Shown in pieces: positions 24,213 to 31,939 of a DNA stretch of 64,000 bases; the stretch's first letter is position 1, and each line of letters opens with the position of its first letter. The notes under the pieces are model-generated. The model was not told the DNA's origin and did not search any database. It was given only the letters and a program-made list of their open reading frames with translations. The stretch is from Methanoculleus sp. (GTDB lineage Archaea; Halobacteriota; Methanomicrobia; Methanomicrobiales; Methanoculleaceae), in contig JAHDQM010000010.1 in the NCBI GenBank assembly GCA_018433835.1, positions 62,001-126,000 on the forward strand, written 5' to 3'. The position numbers and the translations under genes are program-made.

Positions 24213-26237
24213 ATGGAACTGCAAATCTTGAACGCCATTGTCCTCATCTTCGGAATCTCCCTTATAGTCGGACTGCTCTTTAACCCGCTGCGCATCCCGC
24301 CGCTGGTCGGGTTCATCCTGACGGGCATCATCGTCGGGCCGAATATGCTCGGCATCGTGCAGTCGCTCGAAGAAGTCAACATCCTTGCCGAGATCGGGAT
24401 CATCCTGCTGCTCTTCACCATTGGTCTCGAGTTCTCCTTCGCCCACCTCTGGCAGATGCGGAACACGCTCCTCGTCGGCGGGTCAATCCAGGTCTTCCTG
24501 ACATTTCTGGTCTCTTTCTCCATCGCGACGCTCATCGGGCTGCCGTTTGCAGAAGCCGTCCTTCTGGGTTTCCTCTTCGCCCTCTCCAGCACCGCGGTCG
24601 TGCTCCAGATCCTCCACCAGCGGGGGGAGATGAGCACCCCGCACGGCAACATCATCCTCGGGGTCCTGATCTTCCAGGACATCATCGCCATTCCGATGAT
24701 CATGGCCATACCGTTCCTCGCAAGCATCTCCGCACCCGCGGCAGTGCAGGCGTTCAGCATGGAGTCCCTCTCGTCGATACTCGCCACAGACATCCTGATC
24801 CTTGTCGTCCTCGTGGTGGCCGCAAAGTGGGGAGTTCCCTGGTTCCTCTACCAGATAGCGAGAACGAGGAACCGCGAACTCTTCCTCCTCTTCATCTTGG
24901 TGACGTGCTTCGGCGTCGCCTGGCTCGTCTCGCTCGCCGGGATCTCGCTCGCTCTGGGCGCCCTCCTCGCCGGACTCCTGATCTCCCGGTCGGAGTACAG
25001 CCATCAGGCCATCGGCAGCATCGTGCCGTTCCGCGACATCTTCACGAGCTTCTTCTTTGTCTCGGTGGGGATGCTGCTCGACGTGGGGTTCTTACTCGAG
25101 CACCTCGGACTGGTGCTTCTCCTGATCGTGGGCGTGATCGTCGCAAAGGGGCTGATCGCCGCCGTGGTTCCGGCGGTTCTGGGCTACCCCATCCGCACCA
25201 TCACCCTCGTCGGGCTCGCCCTTGCCCAGGTGGGAGAATTCTCCTTCATCCTCTCAAGGAGCGGTCTTGATTACGGCATTCTCTCCCCCGAGAGTTACCA
25301 GCTCTTCCTGGTGACCGCCCTCATCACGATGGCCATGACGCCTTTCGTCATCGGCGGCGGACCGATGCTCTCCGATCGCCTCCGCCGCGTCGGGTTCCTC
25401 CACCGGGCCCTCGATGCACGCTGTCCCGTGCAAGAGCCCGAGCGCAAGCACCTCAGAGAACACGTGATGATCATCGGCTACGGCGTGACGGGGAGGAACC
25501 TTGCGCGGGCGGCGAAAGTCGGCGGGGTCCCGTACGTCATCATCGAGATCAACCCCGAGACCGTGCGAAAGGAACTGGCTCTCGGTGAGCCCATCCACTA
25601 CGGTGACGCCACCACGGAGACGGTCCTGGTGCACGCCGATATCGAATCCGCCCGTATTGCCGTGATCGCGATCAACGATCCCGTCTCGACCCGACAGATC
25701 GTGGAGGTCTGCCGCCGCCTAAACCCGTACCTCTACATCATCGTGCGAACCCGCTACCTCATCGAGGTGGCGCCCCTGCAGGATCTCGGGGCCAACGAGG
25801 TGGTCCCGGAGGAGTTCGAGACCTCGCTTGAGATCTTCACCCGGGTGCTGAACAAATACCTCATCCCGAAGGATCGGATCGAGGGGCTGACGACTGAGAT
25901 CCGCTCGGACACCTACCAGATGCTCCGCAACCCACAAGAACACCCTTCGACGCTCACGGATCTGATCTACCGGCTCTCCAACGTGAGCATCGTCACCTAC
26001 ACGATCGACCCGGCCTCCCCCGTGGCGGGGAAGACGCTCGGTGAGATCAACCTCGGCAAAAGGCACGATGTGCTGATCCTCGCCATCCTGCGGGGAGAGC
26101 GGACGATCACGAGTCCGGGCGGGGAGGCGGAGATCCTGCCCAACGATATCGTCATCGTCATGGGCATGCCCGAGCCTGTGGCACGGGCGTCCGTCCTCTT
26201 TCAGGCGCCCCCGAGAGAGGAAGGGACTCCGGCATAG
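24213..26237 (+). CDS. CPA2 cation:proton antiporter with TrkA-N/TrkA-C (Kef-type)
   Basis: Protein of 674 aa. The N-terminal 390 aa form about 12-13 membrane helices with the family motif GFILTGIIVGPNMLG and the ion-binding FALSSTAVVLQIL segment. A TrkA-N (RCK) domain at about 415-540 begins HVMIIGYGVTGRNLARA (Rossmann GxGxxG, NAD binding), and a TrkA-C domain lies near 585-665. Such proteins exchange K+ or Na+ for H+ and are gated by nucleotide binding. The start has GGGAGCC upstream. It is transcribed alone. Confidence 0.92.
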   Translation: MELQILNAIVLIFGISLIVGLLFNPLRIPPLVGFILTGIIVGPNMLGIVQSLEEVNILAEIGIILLLFTIGLEFSFAHLWQMRNTLLVGGSIQVFLTFLVSFSIATLIGLPFAEAVLLGFLFALSSTAVVLQILHQRGEMSTPHGNIILGVLIFQDIIAIPMIMAIPFLASISAPAAVQAFSMESLSSILATDILILVVLVVAAKWGVPWFLYQIARTRNRELFLLFILVTCFGVAWLVSLAGISLALGALLAGLLISRSEYSHQAIGSIVPFRDIFTSFFFVSVGMLLDVGFLLEHLGLVLLLIVGVIVAKGLIAAVVPAVLGYPIRTITLVGLALAQVGEFSFILSRSGLDYGILSPESYQLFLVTALITMAMTPFVIGGGPMLSDRLRRVGFLHRALDARCPVQEPERKHLREHVMIIGYGVTGRNLARAAKVGGVPYVIIEINPETVRKELALGEPIHYGDATTETVLVHADIESARIAVIAINDPVSTRQIVEVCRRLNPYLYIIVRTRYLIEVAPLQDLGANEVVPEEFETSLEIFTRVLNKYLIPKDRIEGLTTEIRSDTYQMLRNPQEHPSTLTDLIYRLSNVSIVTYTIDPASPVAGKTLGEINLGKRHDVLILAILRGERTITSPGGEAEILPNDIVIVMGMPEPVARASVLFQAPPREEGTPA

Positions 26238-26597
26238 GGACGTTTTGGGGTGTATCGCGAAGAGGCGATTCGTCACCTCCAGATCGGATCATCCCCGAAC
26301 CGTTCCATCCAGTAATCGGCAGGGCTCTGTTCCAGGTCCCCGATCCGGATTGAAAAGGTACGGGTGAGAGAGTATCTTGAGGAGCGATGATTGACGGGCA
26401 GCGCACTGCATGGAGACGTATGTGAGCAATTCAAAGAGGGGTACGCCCATTGCTTTTTCCCAAATGTTACCGGTATAAGTTTGCCCATTGATACAACAAT
26501 TGCACTACCGGCGTCATGCAGACGACCCTTCACAGCATATTTCCCTCATGAACTACAGAGTTGCTATCTGAATGTCCTGCATCTCGGAGAGATACCC
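26238..26597. other. 360-bp intergenic stretch
   Basis: Nothing firm. The minus strand has a short frame whose last 33 codons (ending at 26273) look protein-like (RIGDLEQSPADYWMERFGDD), perhaps the tail of a lost gene. The remaining sequence is AT-richer and probably serves as promoter for the CGGC gene. Confidence 0.35.
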
Positions 26598-27044
26598 ATG
26601 GGAGATCCGATTAGACTGGGAATCATCATCTGCGATCGGTACCGGACCTGTGCTGGGGGAAAGTGCCTGCGGGCACTGCGCGATCGCGAAGGCGCTTTTG
26701 AACGCTACAAAGGAAAAGACGTTGAGCTTGTCGGGTTTGCAACCTGCAACGGCTGTCCCGGCGGGAACATCGAGTACGTTCCGCAGGAGATGAAGAACAA
26801 CGGTGCCGAGGTCGTGCACCTTGCCACCGGCATGGTTGTCGGGTATCCTCCCTGTCCGCGGATCTCGTACTTTTCCCGGTTCATCTGGGAAAAATACGGC
26901 ATGGACGTGGTTGTGGGAACTCACCCTATCCCGGAGAAGTACTACACCACGCACACGAATCTCGGCTCGTGGGATTCGGAACTCTGGAAAGACCTGACCG
27001 CCCCCACCCTCACCGATAAGAAAACCCGGTTGTCCTACGATTAA
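26598..27044 (+). CDS. CGGC domain-containing protein
   Basis: Soluble protein of 148 aa with the CGGC-family features: an early Cys pair (CDRYRTCAGGKC, residues 12-23), the central CNGCPGGN (about 51-58) and PPCPRISYF further on, and a final HTN region. The cysteines suggest metal or Fe-S binding, and its role is unknown. ATG 26598 has GGAGA 8 nt upstream. It is preceded by an AT-rich region and followed by no co-directional gene. Confidence 0.85.
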   Translation: MGDPIRLGIIICDRYRTCAGGKCLRALRDREGAFERYKGKDVELVGFATCNGCPGGNIEYVPQEMKNNGAEVVHLATGMVVGYPPCPRISYFSRFIWEKYGMDVVVGTHPIPEKYYTTHTNLGSWDSELWKDLTAPTLTDKKTRLSYD

Positions 27045-27268
27045 ACCCCTGTCCGTGGTGCACCGCGGGGCCTCGCCGAAACGGCACCTGTGGGGACCAC
27101 GGATGGGCACGGTATTTTTCCCTGTGCACGCGCAGGCTCTCTTCAGGCGTACCGGGTTTTGCGTGGCGCGGATCGGGTCTGCCGGTCTTCGGCGGCACCG
27201 CTCCGCCGACCGGATACCCCCATCAGCCGGGTTCGTCTTCCTGATGCGAGCCGGGGCCTCTCCGTCTC

Positions 27269-28222
27269 TCACACTTTTTGCAGCGTGAACCGGAACGCCG
27301 CTCCCTCCTCCGGGCGGCCCGGCACCCGGTCTTCGACCCAGATGCGGCCGTGGTAGCGCTCCACCAGGATCTGGACCAGGTACAGCCCGAGCCCTTCCCC
27401 GACCCCCCGCCTCTTCTGCTCGTAGCGGTGGAAAACTGCCTGCTTATCCGCATCCGGGATGCCGGGTCCGGTGTCCTCGACGGATACCAGCACCTCGCCG
27501 TCCCGCCCCTCGACCCGGATGGTGATCTCGACCCCGGGCCCGCCGTGCCTGACGGCGTTGCCGATGAGGTTTCCGAAGACCTCCGAGAGGAGGTCGTCCG
27601 CGCACACCCGGCGGGAGGATGCGTCATACCGGATGCGGGTATCGGGGAACTGCTCGATCTCCCTCTGGACCACCGTATCGAGGTCCATCTCCTTAAGCCC
27701 GGTGGAGGCCTGGTGAATCCGGCGGATGGTGGAGACGTTCTCCAGGATCTCGATGCTCTTATGGATGCTGCGCTTCAGTTTCTCCGCGTAGTCGGCCGGC
27801 TCTCCTTCCAGGGTCTCGACGAGCATCTCGGCGTAGAGGTTCGAGACGTTCTCGGTATTCCGGATATCGTGCGCCAGGATATCGAGGTAGAGGGTTGCCT
27901 CCCGGTGCGCATCCTCCAGTTGCCGGTGGAGCCGGGCGAGCTCGTCGGTGCTGCGCCGGAGTTCCTCTTCCGCTCTTCTGCGTTCGCGCACCTCGGCCGT
28001 CATCGCCTTGAGAAGACTCTGCTGGTTGCGGAATACGAAGTACGCGGCGGATACGGCGAGCAGGGTGGTGAACGCGACGGTGGTGACGTGCGTCTCCACG
28101 AGGGTGATATTCGGGTAAAAGAGCGTCTTTGCGAGCTGGAATGCGCTCATCAGCAGAAGTGTGATTGCGGCGACCTTTCCAAGCGCAAGGAGCATGCTGG
28201 CGGACCTGGATTTCTCGTTCAA
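27269..28222 (-). CDS. Membrane-anchored histidine kinase
   Basis: Protein of 317 aa with two N-terminal membrane helices (about 10-30 and 45-64), a coiled linker (70-110), the phosphoacceptor LAHDIRN with His118, and an HATPase domain with N-box (VFGNLIGNAVRHGG), G1 (DTGPGIPDAD) and G2 (GEGLGLYLVQ). It has no large extracellular sensor, so the signal may be sensed in or near the membrane. It shares the overall C-terminal module with the kinase at 20-1630. No response regulator is adjacent. Confidence 0.88.
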   Translation of the reverse strand: MNEKSRSASMLLALGKVAAITLLLMSAFQLAKTLFYPNITLVETHVTTVAFTTLLAVSAAYFVFRNQQSLLKAMTAEVRERRRAEEELRRSTDELARLHRQLEDAHREATLYLDILAHDIRNTENVSNLYAEMLVETLEGEPADYAEKLKRSIHKSIEILENVSTIRRIHQASTGLKEMDLDTVVQREIEQFPDTRIRYDASSRRVCADDLLSEVFGNLIGNAVRHGGPGVEITIRVEGRDGEVLVSVEDTGPGIPDADKQAVFHRYEQKRRGVGEGLGLYLVQILVERYHGRIWVEDRVPGRPEEGAAFRFTLQKV

Positions 28223-28569
28223 GGTTATCCCCCGTCAAAGAGATGTATCTCCCTGAGTGCCGTGCGATAGCGCCGGGATGATACAAACACTCGCAATGAC
28301 GTGTGCGCAGACATGATTTGTGGAAGACGGATTCTCCCCGCCATCTTTCAGCAGGTGAAACGGGGTTCGGACAGTCCCTGATACTTGCAGGCTTGCGAAG
28401 TGGTGGTACCTTCTTTTACGATAAAGCAATTCCGCACCATCTGTATGGCACGTGCCGGAGAGCATGGCAATGCCACCGGAATGCCCGGGAATTCCCTCCT
28501 GAGGGGGCCTGCTGCAGTCGCCCGGCCATCACGGGCAACCGCATCCCGGAAAAGAGATGGGAGGGGGTC

Positions 28570-29190
28570 GAACGGTCTCCTCTTACCCGGGCGCCGTCCC
28601 GCCCCTCGACCCGGCCGAAGATCTTCTTCTCCCCGTCGCCGACGATGACCGGGTGGACGATCAGGCTGATCGTATCCCGCGATCCCCTCCCGGATCAGGA
28701 CGTCGTTTAGGTCGGGGCCGGAATCAGAGACCACCCGCGTTATGCCGAACCGCTCCCGGAGTTCCCGTATGGCCGCCCTGAGGTCCACCCGCCCCGTGCC
28801 GCACCGGGTGAACGGGTACTCCCGCTCGCGGAGGTAGTCGAGGTAGTCTTCCGGCGTCGTCTCCGAGACGAGGACGACGACGTCTTTCGTATGCTCCATG
28901 TTCCGGTAGAAGTGGAGCGGATTTTTGAGCACGCCCCTGCTGTCGACGATGACGCCGATGGGGCGTGGGTCGCCCGGCCGAACTTCGGGCCGGTGCCGGT
29001 CCGCCGCCGCTTCGGGCTCGCGAACGTCCATGAAGATCTCGATCTCGGACTTTGCCGTGGCCGAACCCGCGAGGACCGCCCCCGGCCCGAGGGCGAGAAG
29101 TGCGCCGTAGTGCAGGCCGAGGTCGACGTCAAAGCCCCTTACCGCGTGGTCCAGGCTCACGCTGTTGTGGATGATGACTTCCGGGTGCAT
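28570..29190 (-). pseudogene. RibD-C/DHFR-like reductase, frameshifted and 3' truncated
   Basis: From ATG 29190 the frame reads a RibD C-terminal-domain reductase (NAD(P)H-dependent, as in riboflavin or methanopterin-type pathways): MHPEVIIHNSVSLD, then PIGVIVDSRGVLKN and VVSDSGPDLNDVLIREGIA. At about 28675 one extra G in GCGGGAT shifts the frame. Removing it restores DTISLIVHPVIVGDGEKKIF, the expected continuation. The last strands of the domain are not found beyond 28590. So the gene is both shifted and truncated. The functional copy must be elsewhere if needed. Confidence 0.7.
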
Positions 29191-29240
29191 GCCGGGAGAT
29201 TACGAACCCGGGATATAGCACGCATGGATCCGTCCCGGCC

Positions 29241-29433
29241 GGGCCACGGCCTGACTGGTTTCCGGCGGCCACGGCCTGACCGGTTTCCGGCGGCCACGGC
29301 CTGACCGGTTTCCGGCGGCCACGGCCTGACTGGTTTCCGGCGGCCACGGCCTGACCGGTTTCCGGCGGCCACGGCCTGACCGGTTTCCGGCGGCCACGGC
29401 CTGACCGGTTTCCGGCGGCCACGGCCTGACCGG
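29241..29433. repeat. 25-bp tandem repeat, 7.7 copies
   Basis: Seven complete 25-bp units (29241, 29266, 29291, 29316, 29341, 29366, 29391) and 18 bp of an eighth (29416-29433). Each starts CGGCCACGGCCTGAC and ends GGTTTCCGG. Only two units (1 and 4) carry T for C after CTGA, and unit 1 has GGG for CGG. There are no spacers, so it is not CRISPR. 25 is not a multiple of three, so it is not coding. CCGG-rich half sites make each unit partly self-complementary. Confidence 0.95.
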
Positions 29434-29516
29434 AAGAGAAAATCCTATCCCCTCTCCCGGCCGAGAACTCTTTAACGGAAGGTCTCGGTGCAGGAGACCG
29501 TCCCGGAGGATACCCG

Positions 29517-30728
29517 ATGGAGATCCCGCAGAGCATCTCTGACCGGATGGCCGAGAGCATGGCCCGCCGGGAGTCGCTTCTCTCGCCCCGGGCGACCATG
29601 AACGCCGACTACCTCAGGAGGTCCGGCCGCAGGCCCGAGGAGCCGGTGATCCGGCCGCCGTTCTTCCGGGACGCCGACCGGATCGTCCATTCGAAGGCTT
29701 ATTCGCGCTACGTCGACAAGACCCAGGTTTTTTACCTCGTCGAGAACGACCACATCACCCACCGCGTCCTCCACGTCCAGCTCGTCTCGAAGATCGGGAG
29801 GACGATCGGAAGGGCCCTCAACCTGAACGAGGATCTGATCGAGGCGATCGCCCTCGGCCACGACATCGGCCACGTGCCCTACGGACATCTGGGCGAGGAG
29901 ATCCTCGACGAACTCTGCACCGAGCACGGGATCGGGGGGTTCCGGCACAACGTCCAGAGCGTCCGGTTCCTCGACACCGTCGAGGACCGCGACCTCACGG
30001 TGCAGGTGCTGGACGGGATTCTCTGCCACAACGGTGAGGTCCACGACCGGAGCCTCACGGTCGAGGGCGAGGCCCACTGGGACTCGTTTGCAGAGAAACT
30101 GCAAAGGATCGAGGCCGGGGGCGACGCGCTCCCCCTCACCGCAGAGGGGTGCGTGGTGAGGATCGCCGACAGCATCTCCTACCTCGGCCGCGATCTTGCG
30201 GACGCCCTCGAGGTCGAGGTCATCGGGGACGAGGATCTCGCGGACTTCCCGGAGAGCTGTATGGCTCTCTTCGGGATCACGGGGAGGGAGGCGTTCGGAG
30301 ACATCAACCGGACGGTGCTCGACGTCCTCATCAGGGACATCATCGCGAACAGTTACGACGCCGACTGCATTGCCTTCTCGGCGGAGGCGTCGGCGTGCGT
30401 CGCGGCCTTCAAGGACTTCAACATGCAGCACATCTACGGAAACGGGAGGCTCATTGCGAACCGGGAGAAGATCCGGTTCATGTTCCGGTACCTCTTCGAC
30501 CGCATCCTTGAGGATATCGGGGAGGAGCGCCGGGACTCGCCGGTCTACGAAGACCTCATCGATGCGCCGTGGGCGTCCCGCGGATACATCGCCGCCGCGG
30601 CGCCGGCGGAGCTCGTGAGGGACTTCATCGCCGGGATGACCGACCGCTACTTCGAGCAGGCCTTCCGGCGGAGCATCCTCCCGGTGAGGGTCCGGTCGAG
30701 GTATCGGGCGGGAGGGGCCCTGCCGTGA
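29517..30728 (+). CDS. HD-domain phosphohydrolase, dGTPase-like
   Basis: Protein of 403 aa of the dGTP triphosphohydrolase-like HD family, cytoplasmic. Motifs are RIVHSKAYSRYVDKTQVF (about 57-74), THRVLHVQLVSKIGRTIGRALNLNEDLIEAIALGHDIGHVPYGH in pieces with the His and HD metal ligands (about 81-125), and a later RIADSISYLGRD (about 215-226) with the final Asp ligand. It may hydrolyse dNTPs, but the substrate is not certain. The start has GGAGGA upstream and lies 83 nt after the 25-bp repeat. Confidence 0.88.
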   Translation: MEIPQSISDRMAESMARRESLLSPRATMNADYLRRSGRRPEEPVIRPPFFRDADRIVHSKAYSRYVDKTQVFYLVENDHITHRVLHVQLVSKIGRTIGRALNLNEDLIEAIALGHDIGHVPYGHLGEEILDELCTEHGIGGFRHNVQSVRFLDTVEDRDLTVQVLDGILCHNGEVHDRSLTVEGEAHWDSFAEKLQRIEAGGDALPLTAEGCVVRIADSISYLGRDLADALEVEVIGDEDLADFPESCMALFGITGREAFGDINRTVLDVLIRDIIANSYDADCIAFSAEASACVAAFKDFNMQHIYGNGRLIANREKIRFMFRYLFDRILEDIGEERRDSPVYEDLIDAPWASRGYIAAAAPAELVRDFIAGMTDRYFEQAFRRSILPVRVRSRYRAGGALP

Positions 30729-30824
30729 GCGAAGGCCATACTGCCGGCAATTCCGGTTTTAGCCCTCTAGTTGTAACCTCTTGGTTCCTATGAATTCATA
30801 TCGCGTTACAGAGTGACGCTCATT

Positions 30825-31159
30825 ATGAGCAGACGAATCCTCATTTTTGGCCTGGTTGCGGTTTTTGTTCTGGCAGCCGGCTGTATGGGACTCGCCGGCC
30901 CGACCCGAAGGTCGTGCAGGAGGACCCTGCGGCCAGGGATGTCTGCCACTCCAGAGGACTCGTGTACAACGTGAACGCGGATATCCAATACGACGGGGAC
31001 GTCACCGTAACAACGAAACTGATCGATGAAGAGAAGGGATTTACGCGCGATCAGGTCTCTGTGCTGGTATTCATCCCCGCGGGGGAGACGAGGCGGATCA
31101 GCCTCATGCTGGACGGAGACGTCGGCAGGACATACCGGCACAGTGTCGAGGTGAGTTAG
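30825..31159 (+). pseudogene. Small lipoprotein gene with a frameshift after the lipobox
   Basis: ATG 30825 encodes a clear lipoprotein signal (MSRRILIFGLVAVFVLAAGC). About 8 codons later, at the GGCCCGACC tract near 30898-30901, the frame shifts. In the other frame a coherent beta-rich domain (DPKVVQEDPAARDVCHSRG, then YNVNADIQYDGDVTVTTKL) runs to TAG/stop at 31159. Adding one C to CCC would join the two. The domain looks like a FxLYD-type extracytoplasmic domain (weak). A T6 tract at 31181-31186 may terminate it. Confidence 0.6.
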
Positions 31160-31221
31160 ACGTAGGCGTCGGCGGGAGGGTTTTTTCTTGAAGGCGAACA
31201 GATTTCAGGACAATCCCGGTG

Positions 31222-31893
31222 TTAATCTGCATCCGCGGCAGATGACTGCATCTCTCTATAGTATTTGCATTTGGCTCGTAATGGGCATTCTGGATGCAAC
31301 GGATTTTTTGACCTACAGATCGCCGCTGAAAAATCAAGTATGGCAAAGAGAAATCTACCTGGTTCAGCCACATCAAACAGAATGTCTGCCAGTTCCAGCA
31401 CTTCCCTCTTCCTGCGGATCTCACCATTGAGATGTAAGCCAAAATACCTGTTTATGAACCGCGCTATATTTGCGTCCACAACGCGGTGAGGTTTCTTATA
31501 GCAGACTGTGATAATCGCACCGGAGACATATTCCCCCACCCCGGGAATGGCCTGCAACTGTTTTTCATCTTCTGGAAATATTCCCTGATTGTGCTCGACA
31601 ATATACTTTGCCGCTTCGATAAAGTGACTCGATCGCCAGTGCAGTCCAAGATGCACTGTTACTTCTCTTATATCTGAGGGGTCGGCTTCCGCAAGAGCGT
31701 AAACGTCGGGATACTTCTGTAAAAATTGGATGTAGACTGGAATAACCTGATCTGCCCGGGTCCTATGAAGCATGAATTCTGCAATCATTATTCGGTAAGG
31801 GTCCTGGGTATGACGCCATGGAAAATCCCTGTAGTGCTCCTCGCCCCAGTGGAGAATATCTGATTGGAGTACCTCCATCTCACCTGGCTTCAT
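31222..31893 (-). CDS. Mig-like G:T mismatch DNA glycosylase
   Basis: HhH-GPD glycosylase of 223 aa. It matches the thymine-DNA glycosylase Mig of Methanothermobacter in pattern: RDFPWRHTQDPY (22-33), IPGVGEYVSGA (116-126) with Tyr122 and the catalytic VVDAN Asp140, FINRYFG and ILDFSAAIC. Tyr at this place is diagnostic of Mig (Lys in EndoIII, Ser in MutY). It removes T from G:T pairs formed by deamination of 5mC. The Fe-S motif is C193-x6-H200-x2-C203-x5-C209, with His for the second Cys. It is the last gene of the defence operon, 46 nt after the AIPR gene, and matches the 5mC methylase at its head. Confidence 0.85.
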   Translation of the reverse strand: MKPGEMEVLQSDILHWGEEHYRDFPWRHTQDPYRIMIAEFMLHRTRADQVIPVYIQFLQKYPDVYALAEADPSDIREVTVHLGLHWRSSHFIEAAKYIVEHNQGIFPEDEKQLQAIPGVGEYVSGAIITVCYKKPHRVVDANIARFINRYFGLHLNGEIRRKREVLELADILFDVAEPGRFLFAILDFSAAICRSKNPLHPECPLRAKCKYYREMQSSAADAD

Positions 31894-31939
31894 GGTTTAC
31901 TCTCCTATCGAGGTTGTATGAGAACCACGAAAAATAATC

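Noticed and set aside
26273..26533. Minus-strand 86-aa frame in the 26.2-26.6 kb gap
   Set aside because: Only its last third looks protein-like; there is no SD and no recognised family, so I left it as part of the intergenic entry.
29241..29433. CRISPR array
   Set aside because: The units follow each other without spacers and no cas genes are adjacent; it is a simple tandem repeat.
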